Positions 1 to 10,722 of a stretch of DNA of 64,000 bases are shown one piece after another. The stretch's first letter is position 1. Each line of letters begins with the position of its first letter. This DNA comes from Crossaster papposus (Eukaryota; Echinodermata; Asteroidea; Velatida; Solasteridae). Below the pieces are notes generated by a model. That model made no database searches, was not told the origin of the DNA, and worked only from the letters and a program-made list of their open reading frames with translations. The position numbers were made by a program, and so were the translations under genes. The stretch is taken from NCBI GenBank assembly GCA_037893245.1, contig JBAIAA010000537.1, positions 930,001 to 994,000 of the forward strand, written 5' to 3'.

Positions 1-93
1 TTTGTGGTAAAAGCATGAAATTTGCCATGGTGCTTGGTATTGGGCTAAATATCATTTTTAGACGTGGACCCACGTTGGGTCTCACCTATTTGG

Positions 94-440
94 GGGCGGA
101 GCTTCATTTGCATAAAATGGGGGGTCTCAAATGTAAACAATGATAAAACTTATTCTAGAATTGAAAGATTGTAAATTTTTTGGCAATAAATATAAGCTTG
201 AACAGCATAATAATTGTTTTGGTAATATTAAAAGTCAAAAATTGCCCTTTTGTGGGCGGAGTTTCGATATTCCTAAAAGTGGGCGTCCTTATTTTAACAA
301 AATTGTATCTTTGTGCATTATCACTATTATTTGTTCATTAATGTTACTCAAATAGGCACAGAATAAATGGAAATTGATCACAAATGAAACTTCTCTTATT
401 ATACCCCCTTTTTGTGGGTGGGGCTAGATTATTAAACACT
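94..440 (+). repeat. ~158-bp repeats with a GGGCGGAG box, left arm
   Basis: Three degenerate copies of a module in which a T-rich stretch leads into GGGCGGAG or GGGTGGGG, then AT-rich DNA and AAAAGTGGG. The boxes fall near 98, 254 and 416, a spacing of about 158 bp. The same module recurs in reverse orientation at 3865-4090. The copies are AT-rich outside the box and show no coding potential. Confidence 0.5.
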
Positions 441-556
441 AGGAGACACGCCTTAATATGGGTACATGTATGCATGTCTATCTATCTAGCCTATATGTCA
501 TTCCACTGCAGAAGGAAGGCCTCTTCATCAGCATTCCACCTTGATCTTTCATCGTT

Positions 557-872
557 TTTCGTTCGTTCGTTCGTTCGTTCGTTCGTTCGGTTTTTTTTAT
601 ATAGCGCTTTAGACTCCCACAGTGTGGGTGTATCAAAGCGCTTTACAACTATTATCCCTGTTCACCAGGAACGAGACCATTTCTGCAGCAGCTCAAGATA
701 AGCGCATGTAGTATCTACCTTCACAGGTACCCATTACTCCTGGGTGGAGAGAGGCAATTGTAGCAAAGTGTCTTGCCCAAGAACACAAGCACCATGTTCC
801 CTGCCAGGGTTCGAACCCACGTACCACCGTACAGGAGTCAAACACGGTAACCACTGGACCACAGTGCCCCAG
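557..872 (-). mobile_element. V-SINE-like tRNA-derived SINE
   Basis: Read on the minus strand, the element starts with a tRNA-like head: GGTCCAGTGGTTA resembles an A box and GGGTTCGAACCC a B box. The central motif TTGGGCAAGACACTTTGC is a hallmark of the widespread V-SINE core. The 3' end carries paired AAAGCGCT motifs followed by ATATAAA, typical of SINE tails borrowed from a LINE. It ends in a (CGAA)n tail, seen as TTCG repeats at 560-590 on the plus strand. The head abuts the 3' end of the LINE on the same strand. Confidence 0.8.
560..590. repeat. (TTCG)n microsatellite
   Basis: About seven perfect TTCG units, which form the simple-sequence tail of the neighbouring minus-strand SINE. Confidence 0.9.
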
Positions 873-3760
873 TGTGCTTGTCGCATCCATTTAACGCTTC
901 CAAATTCTCCGATGTCGTCCATCCAACGCCTACTTGGTCTGCCTCTTCGTCTCGTTTGTGGTCTTGGGGTCCAATCTGTTATACAATGTGTCCATCTGTT
1001 GTCATGACGCCTTGCAAGATGGCCTGCCCATCTCCATTTCTTTGTTTTTATTTCCTGTATGATGTCCCGAGCATTTGTTTTCTTTCGTAAGTCCTCATTT
1101 CTGACCCTGTTCTTTCCTGTAACTTCTTCCATGATCCTCTCCATTGCTCTTTCTGTGACTCTATATGTTTCTTTTCCAATTTCTAAGTTTCTGTCCCGTA
1201 GGATAGTACCAGAATTATTCATTGATTGAAGATCTGACTTTTTAGGGAGAGTGGGAGATCCTCGTCTCTGAGTATGATGCTGAGTTTCCCAAATTTCACC
1301 CAAGCTAACTGTATTCTTCTTTGCACTTCACCTGCCGTTTTGTTTTCAAGGGTGTTGTTTTTATATGTAGCTATTCACCTTCTCGATTGTCGTGCCATCA
1401 ACTGTTATTGTATTGTCTTGTAGCTTGTTGCTCATCATTACTTTGGTCTTCTTGATGTTCATTTTGAGTCCTGCCTTTTACTCTCTGCACTCAACTTACG
1501 AATCATTATCTGCAGCTCCTAGGGATTATGACTGACAAGCATGATGTCATCTGCAAACCTTAAATGACTCAGATGTTCCCCATTTATTGCAATTCCTTTC
1601 GATTGCCAATTCAGTTTGAGAGAAATTGGATCACCCTGTCTGGCACCTTTTAGGATTTTGAAAGCACTGGTGGTATATAGTATTTTTCAAATGAATTCTG
1701 GCACTGGGATCTTTGTAAATAGCTTTGATGAGACGGATATATTTGCCATTGCTGATCTGTTTCTCCAATGCATCAAGAAGTGACTGATGGTCTAAACTAT
1801 CAGATGCTTTCTCATAGTCCACGAAGCCTATAGGCAGATGTTAAAACGATATTCTTTCGCCTTTTCAATTATCTGACTTAAGGTGTGTCGATGATCTGAT
1901 GTTCTAAATCCTCCTCAGAAGCCTGCCTGCTCTTTTTGGCTGATTATCATCAAGCTGTTTTTGGACTCTTGCAAGAAAGATTTTGGTAAAGACTTTGTAC
2001 AGTGTCAAACTGACGGGTCTGTAATTCTTGATGTCTTTCATGTCCCCCTTTTTGAATAATACGATGACCTTAGATTTATTCAACTGGGTAGGAACTTGTT
2101 CCAGTTGAAGGATCCTGTTGAAAAATTTTGTCAATATCTTAATAGTATCCTCCCAACTTTAAAATGTCAGAAGTTAACTGGTCCTCTCCAGAAGCCTTAC
2201 CTTTCTTCATTTGGTCTAGAGCATTCTGTACTTCTTCCTTCATAATGGGTTGTACACTATCGGCCTTATTATCCCAGTCTTCTTCTGTTCTCCAATTTGG
2301 TCTATCAGTGTTGTACAGCTCTTTATAGAACTCTTTAATGTTTTTTTATGATTTTAGTTTTGTAAGTAACTCCCGTCCCATCTTTTGTTTTCAGTGATGA
2401 TAACAGCTTTTTTCCTCCCTCTAGTTTTCTATTGATGATTTTTTGCCATTTTAATTGCTCTCCAGCACCTCTTTCACCATTTTGGTTCTGTGTTGTCTCT
2501 TTTGCTGCCGTCTCATCTTGCGGATCGTCTTGTTTAATTCTGTATACTCGATCTGATTTCTCACTGATGTCTGTGTGAAGGGTTGTAATCTTTTTTCATT
2601 CAACTTTCGGATCTCTTCTGTGCAACCACTTGTGGCGTTTACCTTCTCTTTTTGACCTTTAGATAGCTTCTGTGCTTCCTTCATGATAATGCTGGTGACT
2701 TGCTCATATGCAACATAAATTGGATCATCCTCTACAGAGTCTTCAAGAAGTAAGAATCTATTCTTTAGTTCAAGCTGCAATTGGTGTTGCTTGTCAGAAA
2801 GCTTTCCCAGATCAATATGTCTTTTCTTTGACTGCTTCATTCTTATAATCCTTTCCATCTTCGTATTAATCCGTACTATTGCTCTGACGAATGTATGGTC
2901 ACTGCCTGTGTCAACCGTTGGTATAACCTCCACATCCATTAAGTTTCTTTTGTGGTCAGTGATGATATAGTCTATCAAGTTATGGGTTGCTGCATTTGGA
3001 CTTTCCCATGTCCAATATCTATCTTTTGGTTTCTCAAAGCATGTATTGCCAATTCACAGGTTTCTACTTGCAACATATTCCAGAAGCCTTCTCTCGTTCC
3101 GGATATCTGTCCCAAATGGGCCTACACCTTTCTTTTCCTCACATTTTCTCACTCCCACCTTTGCGTTTAGGTCTCCCATAAGTATGGTAAAGGATGTACA
3201 TTCAGTTGTCATTATCCGGTCTATGCCAGTGTAGAGATCTTCCACTGCTTCATCATCATAAGATGTAGTGGGTGCATAAACTTGAATAATCTTCATTGCG
3301 TGTTGCTTGGTAATTTCAAATATGCAAACCTGTCTGATACTTCTTTATATTTCAGTACATTATTTTCAATGTCCTTATGGCCACACCCACGTAGCTTGAT
3401 TGGTCTTCGTGTTTCTGCGAGCCGTATTATGTGCAACTTCACGTTCTCTACTTCTTCAAGGAGGGTGTCTAGGTCTTCTTCTGACTTCAGTGTTCTCATA
3501 TTATAGGTGCAAATACATAAATCCGTGTGGTTCCTGGTGATGCTTTTTTCAGAGCTGACTCTTCCTTGCTGGTTTGGACCCAGCTCGTCATACTTTGGCT
3601 CGACACCAGAAGGATCACCATTTACCGGTTTCCTAGCTCTACCTGTTGAGCTGGGCCCGTTATGGTCATGGGCGTTCCAGCCGGCCTCTTTTTTGTCTAG
3701 TTTCCATGTTGATGAAGGTTAATTGCCTACTCTACGCACTGGCAAGATAAATTGGTAGAG
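873..3760 (-). pseudogene. RTE-like non-LTR retrotransposon, degenerate EN-RT ORF
   Basis: Minus-strand coding fragments read in order through a LINE endonuclease-reverse transcriptase polyprotein. The N-terminal part (about 3500-3290) contains an MRTLKSEEDL start typical of the group. The apurinic endonuclease core follows with GDLNAKVG (about 3150) and, near 2900, the SDH signature GSDHTFVRA. RT motifs are KKGD with NYRPVSL (about 2010-2060), DYEKASDS (about 1800) and RFADD (about 1550). The C-terminus has KWRWAGHLAR and GRPSRRWMDDI (about 950-1050), commonly seen in RTE-type and 'craniofacial development protein 2-like' predictions. Frames shift and stop codons interrupt several times, including just after the FADD region, so it is dead. 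The clade is inferred from motif style only. Confidence 0.8.
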
Positions 3761-3864
3761 GCTGGATGAACTCCTTGGACTCCTGCCCGATCTAAAGGAG
3801 CTCCTAAGTCAGACCTTGGTCTTAAAAAACCAAACATATACAAATCAAGCTAAAAAACGGAAAA

Positions 3865-4090
3865 TCATGCCTCCCACTTTTCAAAAATGTAACTCCGCCC
3901 ATAAAAGGGGCAGAAATAAACAAAACTATTGATTTCAAAAGGATCATTATACTGTTATTATGTATAACAGTCATAAAATGTGCATGAAAAAAACTTAATA
4001 TTGTAATAATGTCAATTTTTTTATTCCCCCCCCCACTTTTATAAAACATAGCCCCGCCCCTAAAATGGGCAAGATCCGAGGTAGCCTTTA
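3865..4090 (-). repeat. GGGCGGAG-box repeats, right arm in inverted orientation
   Basis: Two copies of the same ~158-bp module as at 94-440, now reverse complemented: CTCCGCCC near 3893 and GCCCCGCCCC near 4051. A C10 run lies between them near 4026. The opposite orientation supports a fold-back structure whose middle was later filled by the LINE and SINE. Confidence 0.45.
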
Positions 4091-4443
4091 AACAAGGCCA
4101 CATGTCTGATAGACGCCGAGCGACTAAAAAGAGACTAATCGCGAAAACCTGAGTGAACGCCAGTGCGAATTGCCCAGACAAGTGGCCTTTATCAATCTGG
4201 TTTGGATTTCTTATGTTAACCTTTGTTTCCGACTGGAATCGCTACCGAAATGGTAGCGTCCAATCAGCGAACGTATCTCCGCGTGACGTCAGCTTATATT
4301 TGAGTTGGACTAGTTCATTTTACAAACAGGGAATGTCCAATCATGTCACTTACAATATTTAGCTCAAATCATTAGTTGCTTCCTAATTTATTGCAATTTT
4401 GCATGTAAAATAGATTTAAATGTGATATCTTGTATTTATCATT

Positions 4444-5254
4444 CATATCGTCACCGACACCACGAACTGACACCCAGTGGTCGCCGTTACAGAAATACAA
4501 TTCGGAGAAAAACGCTTTTAAAGGTTTGACATGAGTTTACTCAGTCAACAAATCCGTCTACTTGAGGGGTTTTGGTATCATTAAACGTAACAATTCGTTA
4601 ACTGCCGAAACATAATTTTTATATTGTGAAAATATGGTTAGTTAATTAATAATTAAATGATTAAGATGGGTGCCAGTTCGTGAAAACGAAAACTGTCGCG
4701 TTTTCGGAGAGTGCGCGCATACATTGCAGTGAGTGAGTGCCAGTTCGTGAAAACGAAAATTGACGCGTTTTCGCGGAGTGCGCGTAACCTGTGCTGGGTG
4801 TCAGTTCGTGAAAACGAAAACTGTCGCGTTTTCGGGGAGTGCGCGCACACAGTGCTCGGGTGCCGCCGTGTTGACAACATCGAGTTCTATTTATTTCGTA
4901 GACAAACGTGATACGTATACACGGCGTAATACAACATTGCCCTGGGTACGTTGTATAGACAGTGCCAGTTCGTGAAATCTTTTTCACAGCGCGCCCCCGC
5001 AATTTCGTTTTCACGAACTGACACTGAGTGCAGTGTCACTTCGTGAAACCGAAAAACGACAGAATGGACTAATTTCTGCAAACTCCCCAATAAAAATTAG
5101 CAAATTAACATGATTTAAGAAAAAACAACTTCGCCATGTTATACTTCATGGCACAAAATGATATATTCAGCAATAAAAAAAAATTCGAATTTTTTGAATT
5201 TTTTGTACACATGTGATGCAGAGGGTGCCAGTTCGTGGTGTCGGTGACGATATA
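4444..5254. mobile_element. MITE with ~30-bp terminal inverted repeats
   Basis: The left end ATCGTCACCGACACCACG (from about 4444) and the reverse complement of the right end (to about 5254) match over about 31 bases with one mismatch. The length is about 810 bp. No transposase ORF is seen. ATAT is present on both flanks and may be a target duplication or part of the ends. The interior is built from a tandem hairpin repeat described separately. Confidence 0.7.
4671..5060. repeat. ~60-bp hairpin repeats inside the MITE
   Basis: At least three near copies, starting near 4671, 4738 and 4798, share CAGTTCGTGAAAACGAAAA followed by a CGCGTTTTCG block and a GTGCGCG segment. CGAAAAC and GTTTTCG form a 7-bp stem in each copy. 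Two degenerate copies lie near 4963 and 5005 (the latter inverted) and another near 5035. The CAGTTCGTG start is also part of the element's terminal repeat, so the body may have grown by repeat expansion from the ends. Confidence 0.65.
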
Positions 5255-5423
5255 TTCAACTCAGAAGCAACATTTATTTACGTTTTTTTACCTTTTCTTA
5301 CATGCTTTGATATTAAACGAATCACGAACGAAACCAACTGGGAGATCGCCGTTCTGATTGGGCGTATTGGCATGCTAATATGTATCTATGAATAATTCAT
5401 GCCGAGCAGTGAAACCTACATTG

Positions 5424-5516
5424 CAAAAGGCCTCGTGACATTCGTCACTCGGTCGCGCGTTCACCCCGGGTATCTAGACTCATCTCAGCCGCTTAGCCAG
5501 AGTCACGAGGCCTTGT
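5424..5516. repeat. Inverted repeat, ~14-bp arms
   Basis: AAGGCCTCGTGAC (from about 5426) and GTCACGAGGCCTT (to about 5515) are exact reverse complements around a ~65-base loop. It lies at the inner edge of the right fold-back end and may be a small independent element or part of the larger one. Confidence 0.55.
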
Positions 5517-5597
5517 CAAAAGGCTAGATCCGAGGTGGGTCCACGTCTAAAAACGACATTTAGGGTATATATAACAACTGTAGAAAGTTTCATGCTT

Positions 5598-5801
5598 TTA
5601 CCACAAAATGCACAATTGTCCCACATTATGGGCCTTAGCAGCTGGACTACTAGGTGCAAAACCAACTATAATACCCTCGGGGCGGGGCGTGCCCTCCCTC
5701 TCAGCCACACCTATCAAATTTGAATTACGATCTAATTTTTCTTCCAACATAGCAAGGGTACGGTCCAACTGGACCTTAATAGCAGCTCTTCTTGAATCCA
5801 T
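5598..5801 (-). other. Short ORF, 67 aa, unknown
   Basis: The minus-strand ORF begins at an ATG with A at -3 and G at +4. Its first half is coding-like and helix-prone, with a basic start (MDSRRAAIKVQLDR) and an acidic amphipathic stretch (LAMLEEKLDRN). It then becomes Pro/Gly-rich. The stop falls exactly where the fold-back element's end begins, so the reading frame may have been cut by that insertion or may belong to the repeat itself. I do not recognise the family. It could be a chance ORF. Confidence 0.2.
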
Positions 5802-5895
5802 ACTAATTTACCAAACTATAAACACGCCAAAAAAATCACCAAGGCACCAGCGAATCCCACCGCTGCCACCAAAAACTGTAACGAAACCCACTTAA

Positions 5896-7998
5896 TGTGT
5901 CTGCATTATTTAAAAAAAAAAAATTGTAATAATTTTTGTTTTTAAATGTGGTTTATTTGTTTGTTTTTCAAAGGGAATGGGAAAATGAATTGTTTACATT
6001 TCGTATACAAAACGTATAACTTGTTGAAGTCTTGTTTAGCACATTGTTTAAATTATTAAGGAAAAGGTTTCCATGGTTTATGTTGATATTTAATACATGT
6101 ACTTCCATTTAAATTGTCAATGAAGCACAACACCTGAAAGCTTATAACTAAATTGCAGTGAACTTTCAAACATGATTTTGCTTACTTTAACATGTGTCAA
6201 GATTTTTGTTAATGTTACTAGTTCGATGTGTGGAAAAAAATGCAAAACACAATACCCAAAATGTGTATGAATTGTCTAAATTAACTACACGTTTATGTAA
6301 CTACTCAAATTGTTAAAGGATTGAAATGAAACAGATTGATTTTGTTAATTACATGTGTTGTAAATTATACCTCAACAATGGCAGGTAAAAAAGAAGGAAG
6401 ATAATACTGTAAATTATTAATTCTGAAATTTGCATGCAATAAACACTGTTTTTAATAATTCCCCAAATCATTGTGAAATATAACTATGTAAAATACTTTT
6501 ATAGCTTTCATGGCAAATAAATTAAAGAAATCAACAGCTATGTGTAACAATATTAACCATTATCTGATTTTGTGAACATACATGTACATAAATACGATGA
6601 ATAAAATTGTCACTGTACAAAGTCCTTCAAACGAGGAAAAAAGTGATTCTAGTAGCCTGATGCACTGCACAGTGTCCATCAACATGTCGAATTGAACACT
6701 CCAGGTCTGAATCTCTTTAAAACTTTAAAACAGGTCCAATCAGAGAATTGTTCAAAATGTGATTCAAAAAAATCTAAGGAAGAGTAAAGTATATTGTAAC
6801 ATGAAGTTGTACATGACATGCGAGATAAGCAGTACAAGAAATCGACCAAAACGACAACATAGCCACACTTGTTGTAGTCTTGTAGTGGGATAGTTACATA
6901 GTCCTAGTTGTTTGGTTGAAGTTTAACAGTGCCCTTCGACAGTCTAACCTAGCATGTGATTCAAATTGACGTAAAGCTAAGGGGCAAATTGAAAAATCCG
7001 AGAGCCGATCGTTAGGTCATGGAGCTATCTCCATGATTGGTTAGATTGAAGACAGTGGACTATGCATCAACATTAAGTTATCACAAAACTTATGTTGATG
7101 TACTCTAAACCGAATGAGGGCGCTCTATACTCTTAGCGGTCCGCCAATTGGCACAGAAAACCGAGCAAGAAACTTATCGCTGTATGGTGCAACTCAAAAA
7201 CACTGCGTAGTATGCAAGGACGTTGGAAAATTTAGTCTATTGAAGAAATGCCAAATTTAAATAGTTTTCATCGTTACATTGTATATTATAATCTAGGATT
7301 TTCGGCCAACATATACATGGCTTATCAAACCCATTTAATAGTGATTGGTATTACTTTTGTTATCCCATTGTCCAACTTTATTGTAATATAGTTTTTTATG
7401 GCATGAATATAAAATAATAATTAAAAACCCACAAAAACATTATTTAATCTATCGACCGAGAGCGCTATAATATTTTATGACGTCACCGATAACATTTTGT
7501 AAAGTACAACTAGCCAGCGACTAGCATCGTTGAAAGATTATTCACATAATTTTCCATTGTTTTAATTAAAAGGCACTTCCTGTTTGGTCCGGAAGGGTCA
7601 GGTAATTTTAAAGGTAATAGACAAATTAACACCCTTGATTATTCTATTAATTCCCGTAGAAACCAAAATTAGATTTATTACAGTTGATTTTATTGATTTT
7701 CTAGGAATATATCTAAAAATCTTTGGCTGCTTGTAATCTGACACTTAATGACGTGATGTCAATAACAGAAAGCTCGAGAGCTGTCCTAACTTTAGTATTT
7801 GAATAAAAATCTGGATTATATCTTACGCGGTTAATTTGGCAGCAATTGTTTAAGGTTTAAAGGTCTTTTCATTGTAACTTCCGGTCTGGTGACGTCATCA
7901 ATTTTTCTCCCCGTCAACTTATTCTTAGCATGAAGCTGATTATATAGATCATTTATAAAGTGATTAAAACAAAAACAAAACAAAAATATACGAAAACA
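5896..7998. other. AT-rich non-coding stretch
   Basis: No ORF of note and no recognised repeat family. Two small hairpins are visible: CATGGAG...CTCCATG at 7018-7035, and CATCAACATTAAG paired with CTTATGTTGATG at 7065-7100. The rest appears to be ordinary unique or old decayed sequence. Confidence 0.5.
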
Positions 7999-7999
7999 A

Positions 8000-8087
8000 T
8001 AGCTATTTCGGCTAAAATGACGAAACAGCTAAAAAAATAAATAATTAACAAGAATAATAGCTGTTTCGGCTGAAATGCTGAAACAGC
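8000..8087. repeat. Two tandem imperfect hairpins
   Basis: AGCTATTTCGGCTAAAATGACGAAACAGCT-like and AGCTGTTTCGGCTGAAATGCTGAAACAGCT-like 30-mers lie about 58 bp apart. In the second, AGCTGTTTC pairs perfectly with GAAACAGCT; in the first one base differs. The spacer is A-rich. Confidence 0.6.
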
Positions 8088-8100
8088 TAAACAAAATTAA

Positions 8101-8130
8101 CGATTACTCTCCCCTCCCCTCCCCCCCCCC
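8101..8130. repeat. C-rich tract, possible G-quadruplex on minus strand
   Basis: A run of CCCC blocks ending in C10. On the minus strand this gives four or more G-runs of four or more, enough for a G-quadruplex. It sits directly before the duplicated 280-bp block. Confidence 0.5.
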
Positions 8131-8137
8131 ATTATTT

Positions 8138-8420
8138 CATTCATGAGAATGTGTCTACTCCGACTCGCTTTTCCCGCAGAATACGATGAAAGAATCAATA
8201 CACTGCTTATAATAATTGAGTATGGTACCTGTGCATGTACATGTAGGTCTCAGTAAAATTATTAAAATGCCAAGCTGCAGTACGGTATGGAACAACAAAC
8301 GGATGGTGTTATTGAATCAGCATTCTCATTTTACAAAGTTACTTCCTCTAACAGAGGCTTTTAAATACTTTGATCTTTTTAAAGCAGGATTAATCAGATT
8401 AGGAATTCTCTAGTTGGTTT
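8138..8420 (+). repeat. 280-bp dispersed direct repeat, copy 1
   Basis: The sequence from CATTCATGAGAATGTGTCTAC to GGAATTCTCTAGTTGGTTT matches 11603-11895 at roughly 90 percent by eye, with small indels. Shared landmarks are the CTACTCCGACTCGCTTTTCC block, GTGCATGTACATGTAGGTCT and GCAGGATTAATCAGATTAGG. No long shared ORF exists, so this is more likely a repeat copy or local duplication than paralogous exons. Confidence 0.75.
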
Positions 8421-8619
8421 ATTTATTTATTTTCTATAACTCCCTCATTTTAGGCCTAATAGAGTGTATAAACTGAAAGAAAAGGAAAAAGACAAAAAGT
8501 GATTTGGTGAACTATTGGGATTGCAGAGCACTGGAATTCGCTCATGAGAAACGCCAAAGAAAGGGGAAATTATTGATAGGTAAAAAACTTAGATTGGCCG
8601 TAAAATTCGGCTATTTTAC

Positions 8620-9165
8620 ACTTAACAGTCTTGTTCAATATGTCATTCGGTCTTTTCTGATTGTCAAATAATTTTGGAACACAATTCAATATGTCATTCG
8701 ATACTCAATCGACCGATAATGCAAAGCTACACATCATCCTGTTTAGTATTTGCATGCACTAAATCAAGTGATACTCGACTAAACAGTCTTTTAGATTGTC
8801 AATAAATGTTGATTGTCAAATCATTTTGGAACACAATTCAGTATGTCATTTGGTACTCAATCGACCGATAAGGCAAAGCTACAAATCATCCTGACATATT
8901 GCGTCTTACATATTGCGTCTAAACGGAAAACAATGTATCCTCTTGGGGCCAATTTCAGTATTTGCATGCACTCAATCAAGTGATACTCGGCTAAACAGTC
9001 TTGTTTGATTGTCAAATAATTACTCAATCGACCGATAATGCAAAGCTTCAAAACAGCTTGGCGTCTTACAAATTGCGTCTTGACGGAAAACAAATGTTTT
9101 CTTTTGGGGGGCCAAGTTCAGTATTTGCATGCACTAATTAAGTGATACTCGATTTGCAATAATCG
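8620..9165. repeat. Degenerate tandem repeat, ~3 copies of 150-210 bp
   Basis: ACTCAATCGACCGATAA recurs at about 8703, 8855 and 9022. GTATTTGCATGCACT recurs at about 8746, 8958 and 9121, followed each time by AAGTGATACTCG. Copies differ by indels, including a duplicated TTGCGTCTTACA block. An old, non-coding tandem duplication. Confidence 0.75.
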
Positions 9166-9397
9166 AGATCACAGGGGAAGAATTCCGTTTAAATTTACGG
9201 AGTGTGCTGGTACAATCAAATCTGGGGTCAAATTGTCATGCTGGGTGTGAATCATTCCGTGATAAACTGATAGAAATTAGCCTGATGACTTAATTTTAAA
9301 AATAAAGAGCCTCGTTGGAAAATGTAAAAAAGTAATATGTACACAAATATATCCCAAAAGTAATGAAAAATATGTATACTGAAAACACTTTCAACAT

Positions 9398-9640
9398 GTC
9401 AGGTTGGCACAGCGGTTCTTTCCTCGCCTTCCACCACTATTATGACCCGTGTTCGAATCCGGCCTTGGTCAATATGTAGATTGGGTTTTCAGTCCCTGCC
9501 TGACTCCGCGAGTTTTCCCCAGGATGTTCATCTGGGTTTTCCTCCCACCTCTAAAACTGTCATTTCTTCACATTATCTTTTCTCATTCTGTAATTGGCCC
9601 TAGAGCGCGTTGTTGAATGAAATAATTAAAATGTAAATAA
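9398..9640 (+). mobile_element. tRNA-derived SINE
   Basis: The head GGTTGGCACAGCGGTTC resembles a tRNA A box, and GTGTTCGAATCCGGCC is a good B box about 50 bp on. The body contains CTGGGTTTTCCTCCCACCTC, a segment shared by invertebrate tRNA SINEs. It ends near GGCCCTAGAGCGCGTTG with an AT-rich tail. The family differs from the SINEs at 557 and 14425. Confidence 0.75.
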
Positions 9641-10157
9641 GGAATTTATAGAAAGCATAATTACATATTATGGTCAAGTTGTCAAAAGCATAAAGAGTAC
9701 ATAGGTATCAATGGACTCAGACAGAATGTTCAGATTTTAACCATGTTGTATTAATACACGCTCCATCCGTTTTTAACATGTTTATCACGTCCGCAACATT
9801 TGCCTAGTTCACAGTTTTCACTGCTGTACACAAATATACATGAATACCCATTATGCAAAATATTACCAGCAAATATCTGCAAAGCCATCAATATATGCGG
9901 GGTGCATACATACAACCTAATGATCTTGTTGTTTCGTGGTTGAGTGGTCAATTTCAAAATGCAATTTTGTTTCTTGCCACATGGCATCTACAATCATGAA
10001 GAATTTACTTTAATTCCTCTGTGTTTGTACGCATTGTATTCCGGCTATAGATGTGATAGGTGGGTGAGAATATCCAATAATAATTAGGCTTATTGGCAAT
10101 AGCTCCCAGACCTACAATGTACATTGCATGTTTTTGAAAATCAATGGTTCTGGAAAT
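9641..10157. other. Non-coding, nothing recognised
   Basis: AT-rich sequence without a convincing ORF, tRNA, or paired repeat ends. Confidence 0.45.
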
Positions 10158-10719
10158 TTAACCTCCACCCGTGACGTCACCCTATTGTCCTACCGCTCCA
10201 TTATTTTGAACGAATGGAGCGTTGGAGGCGATATCTCTCCATTATTTTGGGAAGGTAACGCAAGTGAACAAAGAGGAAGTCACTGAAACTAACCAGTGTA
10301 GCGGTTTTCGTTGTATTTTTTAAGAAACCTATGTACTCCAATCCGATTTTCCCTTCAATCTTGTTCTATGGTTAAACTAACCCATACGAAAATGTGTCGA
10401 AGAAAAAGACAAACATTATCGATAGTCGGATTCGAACCACAGACCTTTCGATCCATAGCTCTCCTCTCTACCAACTATGCTATTGACGAGTTGGTGAAAG
10501 AAGCTGTTCTTTATAATTCTTTATAGTTATTTAATGTATATGAGTTGCCATTGCTCTTTCTCATGAATATTTTAATCACGAACCACCCAGCTCCTTGAAA
10601 AAAATATCACGAACCGCTACACCGGTTAGTATAAAGTGTCTTCTGAACAAAGACGCTCCATTCGTGCAAAATAATGGAGCGGTAGGACAATAGGTGGTGA
10701 CGTCCCAGGTGGAGGTTAA
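10158..10719. mobile_element. MITE with ~65-bp inverted ends
   Basis: The left end TTAACCTCCACC and the reverse complement of the right end agree over about 65 bases, including CTATTGTCCTACCGCTCCAT and GAATGGAGCG, with a few small differences. A second inner inverted pair (AACCAGTGTAGCGGTTTT near 10293 and ACCGCTACACCGGTTAGT near 10613) extends the symmetry. The total is about 562 bp. The centre carries a tRNA-like sequence rather than a transposase. Confidence 0.75.
10420..10492 (-). other. tRNA-like pseudogene or SINE head inside the MITE
   Basis: On the minus strand, TAGCATAGTTGGTAGAG matches an A box/D-arm and GTGGTTCGAATCC a B box/T-arm, spaced like a tRNA. The acceptor-stem ends do not pair well, so it is not a working tRNA by eye. 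It may provide an internal RNA polymerase III promoter. Confidence 0.6.
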
Positions 10720-10722
10720 GTC

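Larger units (their letters stand above)
1..5608. mobile_element. Fold-back DNA element with distant inverted ends
   Basis: The first ~80 bases and the reverse complement of 5528-5608 match. The outer 20 bases are identical (TTTGTGGTAAAAGCATGAAA); then comes a diverged stretch; then a 28-base block containing TTTTTAGACGTGGACCCAC matches at all but two positions. The left end is cut by the window edge, so the true limit may lie outside. Between the ends lie GGGCGGAG-box repeats in opposite orientation on the two sides, a LINE, a SINE and a smaller MITE. No transposase is visible, so this looks like a non-autonomous fold-back or palindromic element swollen by nested insertions. It could instead be two separate copies of one repeat in inverted orientation. 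Confidence 0.5.

Noticed and set aside
384-701. 105-aa plus-strand ORF with a Ser-Phe-Val-Arg repeat
   Set aside because: The repeat is just the (TTCG)n microsatellite tail of a SINE read in frame.
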